Below the pieces are notes generated by a model. It did not search any database and was not told the DNA's origin. It saw only the letters and a list, made by a program, of their open reading frames with translations. The position numbers and the translations under genes are program-made. Shown here piece by piece: positions 1 through 11,882 of a stretch of 64,000 bases of DNA; the stretch's first letter is position 1, and each line of letters begins with the position of its first letter. The DNA comes from Mycoemilia scoparia (lineage: Eukaryota > Kickxellomycota > Kickxellomycetes > Kickxellales > Kickxellaceae), in contig JANBPU010000010.1 in assembly GCA_027575805.1 (NCBI GenBank), forward strand, positions 62,001-126,000, written 5' to 3'.

Positions 1-1304
1 CGAGCACGCAATCCTCATTCGTTCCTTGGGAGTTCGCCAGCTCATTGTTGCAATAAATAAGATGGACATGGTGGGCTGGTCTGAGGAAAGGTATAATGAA
101 ATTGTTTCGCGATTGACCGAGTTCCTGTCATCAGTTGGATTTGCTAGTGACAGTGTCAAATATGTTCCGGTCAGTGGTCTTGAAGGAATCAACCTGACCA
201 AGTCTACCAAAGATGACGAACCAATAGCACCCCAGACATGGTACAGAAGGGGACCTGTCCTTGAGGAGCTGCTTGACTCACTAGCTTCCCCAGAAAGAAA
301 CATCGATAAGCCTTTCCGACTACCAGTAATAGAGTTCTTCCGCGGCGGTACCTATACAAGCGGAAGAAGCGGCAAAATCGTGACTGTTCACGGAAGGATT
401 GTCCAAGGGAAAGTTGCAATTGGAGATAGACTGGTATTAATCCCTGGAAATGAAAAGGCGATAGTCAAAGGTAAGCACCACTACAAAGCTTTTTATAGTT
501 TCAAATATGGATCATCATTTTTGAAGGATATCTTTTGGTGGCCAGCGATTATAAGAGTAATCACAGCCAAAGGATAGACGCCCTTCAAAAACTATCACCT
601 ATATCAATGCCTCAAATTCAATTTTCGCAGAAATGTCTAATACGCTGTATTTTCGTCTTGTAGCAATCGAAGCTGTATCAGAGGATGTAGACTATGCTGT
701 TGATGGCGAAAATGTGTATCTAACAATTGATGGAATCGACATACAACAGATGAGGTAGGCCGAGTTATGCAGGTCTATCTTCACATAAATTTCCTTTACA
801 GCTTTAACAATTTTAACTACAAACGCCCATATCTAATTAATTTCTGTAGTATCGGATCTGTTCTTTGCAAGCCAAACTTTCCTGTTCAGTATTCTGACAG
901 GTTTATTGCTCAAATAGTGGTATTTGAAGCTCCCGTTCCCATTACGAATGGATTCCCAGTCATATTGCACATACAGAGCGATAATAAGCCGGCATATGTT
1001 TCTAAACTAATATCTGTGATTGATCAAAGCACTGGAGAGGTTAAAAAATCAAAGCCAAGGTAATTATATAACATTGAGAGTATTGTTAGCGCTACAGCTT
1101 ATTTTCGTTATGCTTTCTCTCACATCTGATATGAATGTTGCTTTTTGTAGACACATTGGTCAAGGGGTTACGGCAAATGTCGAAATCAAAGTGGAGAGCT
1201 CTGTATGTATAGATTTATTCAGAGAGTCAAAAGACCTTGGAAGAATTGCTTTGAGGAGCGGCGGAATCACACTGGCGGCTGGAATTATAACCGGCGTTAT
1301 TTAA
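1..1304 (+). CDS. HBS1: HBS1-like translational GTPase (ribosome rescue), 5' partial
   Basis: This is the C-terminal half of an eRF3/EF-Tu-family GTPase. Hbs1 works with Dom34/Pelota in the cytoplasm to split stalled ribosomes during no-go and non-stop mRNA decay. The first complete frame reads EHAILIRSLGVRQLIVAINK, which contains the NKMD guanine-specificity motif. It is followed by beta-barrel domain 2 (VIEFFRGGTYTSGRSGKIVT) and domain 3 with a C-terminal GGITLAAGIITGVI-stop. Exons are approximately 1-470, 664-754, 850-1059 and 1151-1304. All junctions are GT-AG and keep frame. The N-terminal region and the G1-G3 motifs lie outside the window. The first intron (471-663) holds a MITE copy. 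The eRF3/Sup35 alternative is less likely because the sequence around NKMD and the domain 2 entry read as Hbs1, but the distinguishing N-terminus is missing. Confidence 0.85.
505..604 (+). mobile_element. MITE-like element, copy A, inside HBS1 intron 1
   Basis: A copy of a short terminal-inverted-repeat element. The left end reads ATATGGATCATCATTTTTGA. The right end, on the other strand, reads ATATAGGTGATAGTTTTTGA, so the two ends are imperfect inverted repeats. The body contains CTTTTGGTGGCCA followed by an AT-rich spacer, shared with copies at 59671 (same orientation), 40058 and 56000 (opposite orientation). It sits entirely within an intron, so it is removed from the mRNA. It encodes no protein. 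A target duplication could not be fixed. Confidence 0.75.
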
Positions 1305-1399
1305 TCCTTACATTTTTGAATGCTTTTAAAAGTACAAAATATGTGTGCTTGGCAATAAAGAGGGCTATCAACAAACATTTTATAACCACCTTTATAATA

Positions 1400-1805
1400 T
1401 CAGCAACATCTCTCTGCACCACAGAGTATCCAACTCCAGTATGAGCCGGTGTAGTCTCTCTCTGTTTTGTTAATTGCTCGATCCTTGGTTCTTGTGACAG
1501 TTTCTCTCATGCCATATTGAGCAGGGGGTGAATAGCCAAGAAGACTTTGACCCTCATTGTAATAACTGTCGGTTGTACCGAACCCGGTCACCGTATCTTC
1601 CTGGGCATCATCTGGACAACTCCAACCACTATCATCCTCGCTATAGTTGCTTAAATTATCATTAAAATCTTGATCAAGACCATTTGTTAATTCTTTTTTG
1701 GTCTTTGGTCGATTTTTGTGGTCCCTGAATATTCGCTCTATTGTCACAAACATCAAAATAGTTCAATTAGCCGGATGGCTCATCTACACCAACTCTACTT
1801 GACAT
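1400..1805 (-). CDS. small uncharacterised protein ending in a Cys-Cys pair
   Basis: I do not recognise this protein. The proposed model has two exons: ATG at 1805 (ATGTCAA), a roughly 60-70 nt intron with a GTAGAG donor and an ACAATAG acceptor near 1742, then one open exon to the stop at 1400. The product is about 116 residues and starts MSKRIFRDHKNRPKTKKE. It has an acidic, Ser/Asn/Asp-rich middle and a C-terminus reading YWSWILCGAERCC-stop. Aromatic residues plus three cysteines at the extreme C-terminus would suit S-acylation or prenylation, which is inference. It is convergent with HBS1, 95 bp away. The alternative is an unspliced start at 1756 (MMFVTIERIF). Confidence 0.42.
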
Positions 1806-2151
1806 TTTGCTTTATAATGGCTATTTTAAATACCTAGTTGGCCAATACGATCTTCACTTCCTGCTCTCCATTCATTCCACGACTTTTTATTTGTCTGCTG
1901 ATCCATAGAGAAGATGTATGAGTAGAGCTACTTTAGTCCAAAACATAAGTGACAACAATAGTCAAATCAAACTAACTCAATCTATATAATAACCATAAAA
2001 TCTGCTTGTGCTGTTATGGGGAAATATCATCTATTATTATTAAGTACTACTGTGATTTTTTGACGTTGTAAAAAAGTACTAGAGCCATTCAAAAAGGAAT
2101 CAAACTTTACAATATTTTGCTTTAGTTGTTTAGATAGGTAAAATCAGTGAG
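1806..2151. other. intergenic, AT-rich
   Basis: Lies between the start of the small gene (-) and the 3' end of SNW1 (-). It should hold the small gene's promoter and SNW1's 3' UTR. No further gene or repeat is visible. Confidence 0.5.
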
Positions 2152-4300
2152 TTATCCACGGTGTCGTTTAGAACTGTCTTTGCTGGCACTACCTCTATCA
2201 TCATGACCAGATCTTTTCCCACCATGCTTTGCTTCGCTCAGGAACTCATCAACACCAAACACGTCTTCTTTTTCAAATTCAACGGGACCAGTTCGTTTAT
2301 GAGCTGATCCATCATCAGCTCCTTTGAAGCCTTTGAAACCTGTACCAAATCTGTCGTTGCTGAGCATCTTTTCAATTCTCTCCTCATTCTTGCCACTGAA
2401 ATCTTCAGAGTTTCCTCCAGCACCGGGTCTATAAATACTTGACCTTGAAGCAGTATTGAATAACGGCTTGTCGTATGCATTGAAGGTCTCGTCATCGACG
2501 TATCCAGAGCTTATGCCTGAACTCTGATTAAATAGGCGAGCATCGAACATACTCTCTTTGCTCATTGTTGGCCTTGCCAACCCAAGAGCAATCTTTTCAG
2601 AAATGTCGCGGCTCTCGGTTCTATAAAGCAATTTAATTATACACTCTAAGTATAAAATATTGAGAGTAGCTTCAATGTTACTATAGCAGTAATATTAAAT
2701 AGACATACTTTGCAAGATGTTTGGCTTTTGTTTCTGCACCCATGTGTGAAAGACGCAACTCCCTTTCTCTCTCTTTTTGACGCTGCTTGCGAAGTTTATC
2801 ACGTTCGCGAGCCTCCTTTTCCTCATCGCTATCCCCGTCAGGTTTTGACTCAGCTTCAGATCCGCTGTCCTCTGGTGTTTCATCACGATTTCTGGCCGAA
2901 GGCTCCGAAGATTCTACATCTTGGCCTCTATATATTCCTGCTCGTTCCTCACGGGCCTGCTGTGCCAGCTTACGAAGCCTCTCTTCCTTGTCTTCCTTCT
3001 CTTTCTGTGCCAGTTTTTGTTGCATAGCTGCTCGTTGTCGGACCTCTTCGCGGGCATGCCTCTCTGCTGCTATTAATGCTTCAGACAAACCCGCAAACTT
3101 GTTATTGATTTGGACTTCCTGCAAGCCACGGCCATCAGCTGCCAAGCGCTTGTCTAATGGGATTGTATAACCCTTTGCGTTCTTCCAATTTGATATAGAC
3201 GGAGGAATATACCATTCCTTTTGCTCTTCAGCGGTTACTTTACGTGGTGGCGAATGCATGACTGGGGCTGGTGGCTCGGGGGGATTCCCGGGGATACGTT
3301 TGTGCTGGAATTTTGGAGGCTCCATAGGGTCTGTGGGCATTTCTGATATCCTTATAATACGCTGTCTGGCACCAGAGTTAAAACCATCGCCCTGTTGGTT
3401 TGGAGTGTATCTAATGAACTCCGGCGCCTTGTCCACCGATTTTATGGATTTTGGCTTCGATGCCTCGGATTTGCCTAGACATATTCAAGGTACAAACAGA
3501 ATTTATACAATCCTATTAGTGAGATTATATTTTATTTTTCCCAATGGCAATGATTAAAGGCTTACCACCCAATATCTTTTCAATAGCTTCTCTTGTTTTT
3601 TCCGTTGTCTTATTAATGCTTTCTTGGTCTGGTCGATCTGGTATGGCCTTTTCGTCCTTGAAATCTGCACGCTCGCGTAATGGTACTAAATCTTTGAACT
3701 TTGAATGTACAACCCGGTCTTCCCTGTGGCCATGTCTAGCTATAGCATCATAACGAACGTCTCCATCAGCATCAACTTTCTTTGCCAATGTATTGCCTTG
3801 TTTGTTCTAAAGTATAAATAAATTCTTTGTTTTTTAGGATAAAGTTTTGATAATTGCCTATCTTTTGTTTATGTGGATCTATAACAATTCCAACAGCATA
3901 CTACAACAGAACCATTTTGTTATCTGACATACCTTTTTTCTACCAAGACCCAATGGATACTGTGCTACATGTATTTCTGGATAAGCACCACCATCACCAA
4001 AATCTTGCTGTGTCCTGGGCACCCACCCCTTTCGTTGTCCATAAAGAGGTGCAGTGGCTGCGATGGGCTCTGATGCTCGGACAAGACTTGTAGTACTAAT
4101 GTTCGGCTGACTTTCCCGTTGTGTGCTTGGCCGGCCCAAACTATTTTTGGGCTTTGGCAGTAGGCTGTGCAAAATTTAAAAAGCGACCTTTAATTAGAGC
4201 TACTATTTATTCATTACATTTGCTGTACAATGAGTTTCCTAATGTAGATATTGTAATATATATATTATGGAGACTGTACTAACCTTGATAGCGACGACAT
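2152..4300 (-). CDS. SNW1: SNW1/SKIP/Prp45 splicing and transcription co-regulator
   Basis: A nuclear spliceosome component (Prp45 in yeast, SKIP in animals) that joins the activated spliceosome and bridges transcription factors. Signatures in order are GWVPRTQQDFGDGGAYPEIH, VAQYPLGLGRKK, YDAIARHGH, EFIRYTPNQQGDGFNSGARQ, PPAPVMHSPPRKVT, and SNWKNAKGYTIPLDKRLAAD within the highly conserved SNW core. A charged helical tail follows, then RDISEKIALGL and a C-terminal GPVEFEKEDVFGVDEFL. The protein is about 575 residues, normal for the family. The first exon is only 17 nt (4284-4300, MSSLS plus two bases, donor GTTAGT). It joins an exon beginning near 4169 in frame. Further exons are near 3790-3560, 3470-2710 and 2620-2152. 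Confidence 0.95.
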
Positions 4301-4871
4301 TAGATATAATATTGATGATGCAAGTATAATGATAATAAAACAAAAATTGGCATAAAAGAAAGTATAACGATTTTTTAACACGAAAAGCTGAGCTTTGTGA
4401 GTTTTTGGACACACGTCTGAATTAATCTGATTAGCCTAATAAGATTATTGATCAACTCCTATGTTCTTTTTGGCAGTTTTCTGTTAAATTTCCTAGTTGG
4501 GACTTTTAAAGCATCTAAAACACCATCCAAATACATTAGATTTATTTCACAATTTCATGAAAACCGTTGAATAGATTACCAGATTTCAAGATCATTGCTG
4601 TAAGCACTTTAGAGTAAGCATTTACCTGGTACTTAGCTGAATTAAATATGGAGTAGAAAACATTAACAATACATATTGCGTAGAATAGTATCATATCTCT
4701 TTCTGCAACATCTTAAATCACATTAGTAAAAATACCACTAATACATCATCACTCAAACCGTATGATGTTAAGCATCCTTCATTTGTCTTTCATTTATATA
4801 TTTATTTGACCAAACTATATTTACAAGTACACTAATATTTTGTTTACAAAAGCCATAAACAAATTGACAAA
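4301..4871. other. AT-rich intergenic
   Basis: Separates the SNW1 start from the 3' end of the next minus-strand gene. Very AT-rich, with stop codons in all frames. I see no gene, repeat or RNA signature. Confidence 0.5.
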
Positions 4872-7800
4872 CTATTTTTTATTTTCAGAGTGTAGGTCTT
4901 CTAGAATGGCTTCTAACTCCGCAACTTTTGCATGCAAATGGGACTGGTTGTTGCCACTTGAATTTAATGTATACTGGCCTATTTTGGATGGTGATGACGA
5001 TGATACTGTATCTGGTTGACCTTTGGTTACATTTGGTGCTTGTGAAAATTTGTTATTTGGAATGGCATTTGGTTGATTTTCATTCGGTTTGTTAAGAGGT
5101 TTCTGGGATAATTGTCTCAAAACATCGGCCAAGACTGAAGCAGCGGCCTTAGCCTTTTGTGATTTTACAGACACTTCTGCGGGAGTTGATGGTGCAGATA
5201 ATACTGATGGTGGCGAATGTGCTGGTGTCGCTATTGACTGGTTGGCAGGAAACTGTCTTGGTGACGTTGTCCGAGCAGGTGTAGAGGACTTGGGTCTAGG
5301 AATTGGGTTTATTAGCTGGTTTTCTTTCGGAGTCAGAGCCATGGGTGGTCCTACATAAATAATTGAAATGTATTAGATGGCTTTTAGCAAAATTTACTTG
5401 GATTAAGAAACTCTCTATACTTACTCTGCCTCAATGGTATTGTTGCTGCGGATGGTAGTGATGGCCGTGTTGGTCCTCTAGGTGCCATCTGCTTATGCCC
5501 TGCTGTCGCCTGTGGACGGGGCATTATATTCCTCTGACCTGCAATAGTATTACCTGAAGATGGCGCAGGCCGTGGTCGAAACGTGTTTGGTCCTGAGCTA
5601 GGCATCGGAGCTTTTGGCCGAACTTTTTGTAAAGGCGTGGAGGGTTGAGATCCGGTGGATGAGGGTAGTCTAGCACCAACCATCTTTTGTGGAGGCCTAA
5701 CCGATTGGCGACTTTGGGGCGTGGTATATGATTGTCTGGGTAATTGATTTTTTGGTGGTGGTCTTAGGTTGGGAGCAGGCCTTGGGGTTTGATGAGGTGA
5801 ATTTGTTGGCAATGGCACCGAAAAACTACCGCCAACAGAATGTAGACGACTACCAACTATTGTTGACGGTGTTTTATTATTATTAGGCATCAAAGGCCTT
5901 GGCTGATTTTGGTATCTTGGCGCTGTATTGGGGCTTTTTATTACAGGTGACATCGTCTTTGCGGCTGTGCTACTGTTTTTGGAGATAATTGGTTTTGGAG
6001 CTACTGATGGCGAGGAGGACATGGATGCTGGCCTTGGAACCAACGGTCTATTGTTAGGTTTAATATAGCTATTATTGGGAATCGGTGTTTTCTGTGACAA
6101 TGTAGGCTTAATGGGATGGGATGCGCCTTGGCTTGGTACATTTTCAGATGCTTGGCTATTTGAAATCTCAAAGTCAGAGCTATGGCGCTTTCCTGGCCTG
6201 AATACCCATAGGTTATATAGTTGTGCCTTAGAATAGTTATCCATCTTTGGCAGAGACGTTAGGTTCTCCAAAGGTGGAACACGAACACGATCTCGTAAGG
6301 TATCAAGACATTTTTGAACTACTAGAATTTTATCAGTGAGTCTTGGTCTATTTAACCACGCCAATTTCCAAGCAATTTCGTTGCATGCCAGTTCAAACTC
6401 TCTGCGGCCTGGAGAACTCTTGTATCGGTCTATTGGTGTAGTGAAAACTCTGGGAAAAACACTGTGTTGTTTACGAAACTCATCAGGGACTTCGCTTTCA
6501 ACAACCGACCCCAGATCTACACGAATTCGCATGCGAACAACCCTTCCGCCTGAATAAATTTCTACAGCCAGAACTTTCAACCCAAATGGACAAGCAGAAA
6601 GTGGTGGTGAGGCCACACCTGAGGTGCTACTACTTTCTTCTATGCCGCGACACTGCTTTTGAAGCGCTTCTAATATGGACTCGGCAAGCGAAATGTCGCT
6701 GCTTTGTATCTGGTGTTCACCACTCAAAGGTGCTTCACTACGCTGCCTTTTTGAGGCCGGAACTGCTGTTTCCGGTAGGCTTGTTGCTGTAAGATCAGAA
6801 CTTGGCTCTGAAATACTTATTGAGCGTTTATTAATCACTTTTATATTTTCTCCTTTACCGGTCACAGTCGAAGTTTTGTATGTAGATCCTGGTAACATTA
6901 GTCTGTCGAGATTGTTTGATATATTTGAGCTTCTACTCGCAGACTTTTGGCGTTCATTTTCTGCAGATGCATTGCTCGCTTGCTTTTCACTCTTTGTCTT
7001 TTTACTTCTACTACGTCCCTTTCGGCCAACTGTGACTTGTCTATAGCTATCAACGCCGCGCTGAAGCAATCCTCGCTTTCCAGCTAGCAGCTCTTGGTTG
7101 AGGAAAGCCAGCTGCCACCCCAATTGGTTGCACTCTGTTTCGTAAGCCCAGCGATTTCCTTTATAGTTGCTCTTTGGGCAATTCGCTCTGGGATATACAC
7201 AGTTGTTGCGCTTGAAGCTTGGTGGTATAAGCGACAGGGCTGCTCTATCCAGATCTACTCGTACTGAATGCCTTTGCGGCTTTCCTTTTTGTGCATAGGA
7301 AAATGCAAGGAAGGGAGTCCCATCTACATCTTTATAAATCTCTGGACCCGATGTATCTGAATCGTCACTCTTGCTATCATTTTTGGAAGAAAGGTGCTGA
7401 GTAGCGTATAGCGATTGGTTGTGGCCTTCATTGCGGACAAAATTTTCTTGGGCACCCCTTAGAGTGGCAATAATACTATCAATGTTGCTGCTAAGCTCTT
7501 TTGATGCTGACTCCAGGCCAGTCATGTGTGAATTGTGAATGTTTGTTTCGTGTGCTGCCGGTGTATTGTAAATATTTTTCTCGCCCAAGGTCATTTTGTG
7601 GTGACTTTCAAAGTCTGGAGCACTACCCACAACTCCTTCTTTTTCGACGCGTAGCTTGCGTATCAAATTTTCCACTTTTTTGAGTTGATCTACCTCAACG
7701 GTTCTAAGGAACTGCTCCAACGATGTCATGTCAGAAAACATTAGCCCATACATACCTAGCAGAGCATCGTTGCCGGTGTTTTGGGTATTGTTTTCTGGCG

Positions 7801-8506
7801 GCATCGAGGACTTTTCCCGGACCACAGGCGAGTCAATCACAGGCTTTACATATCCATCCATTCCGCTGCTATTTGAACTCTCTGTCATCGAATTGGCCAA
7901 TATGTTGTAGAAATCATCCAAATCTTCTTTATTTATATTACCTTCATTATCATTCGCACCTGAGTTGTGCATGGATGACTCCATGTTTGCAGGCGATGAT
8001 GGGGGTGCTATGGGTGTAAAGGAATTCTCATGCCCCTCATTGCTACTATCATAAATCCCAAGGAGTTGTGAAATGGTATCCCAGCTCCACATATTCGAAT
8101 CGTCTTTTTCGCACTCTAAATCCATGCTTTGCGCTTCTTTGAAAAGAGTTTGTAGCGGCATGGATGTCAAAATTGACCCTCCATGGTCTCCTATATTAGT
8201 ATTATCAGAATGGCTGGGTGTTTCTCTATCGTTGATATCGGATAGTTCATCTCCCCTGATACTGTCTGGTAGGGAGTTCGCTATATGCTCCATAGTATCT
8301 TCTATTGACACTCCTGGGTTTTCGATGCCTGTACTATCAAATAACCGGCCTTCCAGTATGGGTAACATGAAGGACTCGAAAGTGCCTTTGGATGGCGTGA
8401 ATATCTGTTCATGTAAATGATCATCCGTTGCTGCGACGCTCTTTTGGGTTGCATTTGAATTTTGTTTGGAGCTGTGAGAAGCTGTATCTGTTACTGTGAC
8501 CGCCAT
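4872..8506 (-). CDS. large regulator-like protein with two copies of a conserved fungal domain (DUF8032-like)
   Basis: Function unknown. The protein has about 1190 residues from two exons. The first ends at donor GTAAGT near 5425 (…PLRQ|) and the second runs from about 5355, joining as RPPMALTPKENQL. Two homologous blocks are visible. Block 1 (about residues 394-490) includes VRVDLDRAALSLIPPSFKR, CVYPRANCP and NRWAYETECNQLGWQLAFLN. Block 2 (about 639-745) has IRVDLGSVV, VFPRV and FELACNEIAWKLAWLNR. I associate this block with the DUF8032 family of zygomycete-type proteins, from memory. A basic stretch (GRKGRSRSKKTKSEK) after block 1 looks like a nuclear signal. The rest is low-complexity: an acidic, Ser/Asn-rich N-terminus, a long Pro/Ser/Gln region, and a short C-terminal leucine heptad (LHAKVAELEAILEDLHSENK). 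A nuclear regulator is inference only. Confidence 0.8.
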
Positions 8507-8949
8507 TCTACATTAGGAACAAATTTACAGCTATTTTGGAAATTCTTTTTAATGTGTATCGTGATATGGTGTGGTATGCTGATAAGGTGTCTGTGTTTAT
8601 GCAGTTTTGTGGGGGGGAATGTACAAGCGAGAAATGGCACAAAATAGACGGTATATTAAAATAAAACGTATTCGCCATGAAAGAAAAAAAGAAATGGACA
8701 GATTAGTGTGTGTGTACTGGGTTTGATTGCAGTGGTGGGATCAGCGTGTGATCATCTCCCAGCCGTAACCTAAAAAGAAGAATTGGATGGGAAGTTTGCA
8801 TTTGAGTCTGAAGCTTTTTTCAATATAGCTTTGGACATCCTTCAGACATGTGAGAATTAACTTTGAGAATATATATTTTATCATGGCCTTTTTATTCCAA
8901 GTAGAGGAAACATGGTGCCTTTTGGATATTTATTAGGATGAATGGCTGT
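8507..8949. other. intergenic, promoter of the two-repeat protein
   Basis: Contains a G-run (gggggg) near 8613 and TG-rich sequence. No gene or repeat recognised. Confidence 0.45.
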
Positions 8950-10415
8950 TCACTGTTCCTTGCCAGTGCTTGATGTCAAAAATTGCCTAATAAATCCGCA
9001 ATATTTATCTCTCCAGAGAGCATTGGTGGGAATATAGTGGCTATAGAAAGTGTCAAAAGTATCTCCATTATTACCTGGCAATAGCCTTTCTCTCCATGAT
9101 ATCGACATACCAGAAGATTTGTTTAGAATAACTTACCCTCCATCGTGAATCTCTACAGTAGCGTTTTCATAAACCTTTTCTACGAGTCTTAATCCCATTT
9201 CTAAACAATTGATCAAAATTCAGCTATACCTCAACGGCCTTGGATAGTTTTTGGAAACATGGGTGGAAATTATAAATACCTTGTGGAAGGATAGCATCGG
9301 TCTTTCCAATTACATGCAGGGAGGGAGTCTTGAGTTTGACCTGTGGTACAAGAGTCAACGATGGACCGTCTTTTGGATAGTACCCAGCTACCAAAACCAC
9401 AAATTTTAGAGGCGGATATCCGCCGAATAATGTGTCCATGTCCTTGATGCTTTCGTTGGCAACACGGCCAATGCCATTTTCTTGGGTACACTCACTAACC
9501 CTTTCCAATAGGGAGCACAAAACAGTGGTCAACCAAGTTCCTATTTATAATGGTTAGAATTAAATGAGTGGTGTGTTTGGATTGATAGCGTATAGTTTTC
9601 AATAACCCAACAATAAACTTACCTTGGGAAAATCCAAATATACCATCAAATGGACCCTATATAGGATTATTAAATTATAGTAGATTCTTTATAAAATAGG
9701 AAAATTTCACTATTGATCGAATCTATGGTAGGCAGAAATGGGCACTCAGATTCTGACCCAACCATCAGCTAATCCATATGCAATTTCTGAAGGACCCATT
9801 TTGCCTAAAGCCTTGTGAACTTTGACCAAATGGTGACAAAGTTTTTTAAACCAAGCCCAAACTGCATCATAGCCTCTAATCTGATATTGAATATAAAGAA
9901 AGCGTGCTTATTAAATCGTGGCTATTACCTGGTCTCTAAACACTTGAGAAATATACCCCAAGGTCTCCTTAAATTCTTCGATAGGCTTTGATCCAGTCTT
10001 ATTCCACCAAGCAGCGGGATATTCTGGGTCATCTGGTTATGTCAATTAAAAACAATGTCATGTATTTTGATGCACTAGAAGTCATCGATGATGATAGTGG
10101 TGGTAATTTGTAATAAAAACCTTCAGTAGCTACTATTTACATACCTTCAGTTGCTTCGCTTGCGGCATCAGATAGAAGCTCTATCGCCTTATGAGGAGCA
10201 GTAACATAGACTACGAAAAAAATAGTCATGGTTCAAATACAATTAGCCCATTGTACCAAAAAAGTATTGGCAGGATTGAGTGTAAGATTATCCAAGCACA
10301 ACTTGCCAAAATCAACCTCTTTTTTTAGCGCTCGCCTAATAACACCGGTTTTCTCGTATAGCTTCCTGCTATTCTGAGTATAACCATGCAAACAAAGGAT
10401 ACGAAGCCTGGACAT
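8950..10415 (-). CDS. FSH-family alpha/beta serine hydrolase (FSH1/OVCA2-like)
   Basis: A small cytosolic alpha/beta hydrolase of the FSH1/OVCA2 family; the physiological substrate is unknown. The N-terminus MSRLRILCLHGYTQNSRKLY is the typical first strand and oxyanion loop. The nucleophile elbow GFSQG is split across an exon junction near 9623 (GPFDGIFGFSQ|G). The acid region is FVVLVAGYYPKD…LHVIGKTDAILP, and the catalytic histidine lies in VEIHDGG|, near 9137. The last exon ends ALWRDKYCGFIRQFL…STGKEQ-stop at 8950. At least eight short exons are needed. An upstream in-frame ATG at 10445 would add ten residues. The insert KAIELLSDAASEATEG…YPAAWW before the elbow fits the OVCA2 branch. Confidence 0.85.
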
Positions 10416-10917
10416 ATTGTAGGATCTGTTTGACTTTAACAACATTTAGCACAACTATTATTATTATTATTATTTAATCGATGGGTCGCAAACCGCAAGC
10501 CAATAGGAAATTTATGGGTAATGGATGATTCATATTTTGTCTTGGTGTAACAGACACAAGCTTTTTTAGATCCAATATTTTGATATCACAAAACAAATGC
10601 ACAATCCATTAATGAAAATGCAGCTTTCATTATATGCAACAATTTCGTCATAAACACGCAATGGAAGGCATAATTTGAAATGGTTTACAGGTATTATTTT
10701 GTAAAAAGGGAGTTTTAAAAAAGAAGTGAATGAAAGACAAGGATGGAGAAAAATTACTTACAAATAAACTAGACGCACATAGAAGTATCAAGAAATAAAA
10801 AGTGGTAAAAAGCGACTATTAAAGGCTGTGTGGAGCTGCTAATATTTATAGAGTGAGAATCTACTATAATATTTGGAGGAAAAGATATTACATACACAAA
10901 TGTAAGGTCGATGATAA
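10416..10917. other. intergenic between hydrolase start and velvet 3' end
   Basis: AT-rich, with a short (ATT)n run near 10457-10474. No gene seen. Confidence 0.45.
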
Positions 10918-11851
10918 CTACTCATCATCGTTGTTATCATCATCGTCTGCTGTGCTCCGTGACCGTGTGCTGTCTTTGCGAACTGGGATTTTGACACCCT
11001 GTTTTGAGAAGCATATTGATAATGGCGTGGACTCTGACCATTCATTTTTGGATAAACATACAAATTCAGATCAAACCAGTCAGTTACTCAGAAGTTCACT
11101 GTGAATCTGTGCATAAAACAGAATCATATGCATGCTTACCTATCATTCCAGGGAATTTCTTGGCTGAATATACTGTGAATGGATCAGAAAAAACTTTGCT
11201 CTTTACATCCGTCGAAGTGTTTATCAACTTCCCTTGGCTATTCGTTGTAAAACAACAATTAGCATTGATTGTCTTGTTAGCAAAATGGGGGAGGATGAGG
11301 TGCAAACAGCGGCAAATTAAAGCGGAACCGCACAAAAACAAAAATATATGCATTAAAGCAGAAACAACTTTTACTTACTGTCCAAGGTCAAAGAATGAAA
11401 AACAGAATCTGAATACACCATCCTTGCGGACTGAGAGGTCATGGAAAATAAAGTATATTCCAGGCTTCCCATTCAACCCATTGAGCCTAATGGCCTGAGC
11501 GGCCGTGCCGCCAACCAGATTCCTGCTGAGCTCGGAAGCAACCGGGTTAGAGTATCCATGTGGTGATGTTGGGTTCTGGGAGAATGGAGCACCATGCGCT
11601 CCCTGGTCCTGATATGGGGGTACCGGGTGTGATTCTGAGTATGGCGAGCTGTCCTGAGTTGGGCGCAATCTAACAAGATCAGTCTCACAAGACATATCCT
11701 CGGACCACAGGTGTGACATTACTGTGTAGAACGTCAAATCTAGCGAGCTATTGATACAAGATGCAACATTAGAACAGTAGTAGGAATAAAAGTAACGAAA
11801 ACATAAAACAATACAACTGTATTAGGAATCGGTGCTAGTAATTCAGGCGAT

Positions 11852-11882
<31 letters not shown>

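Noticed and set aside
8950..10415. dihydrofolate reductase-fused FSH protein, as in some fungi
   Set aside because: No DHFR-like exon is seen. The gene ends after the FSH C-terminus.
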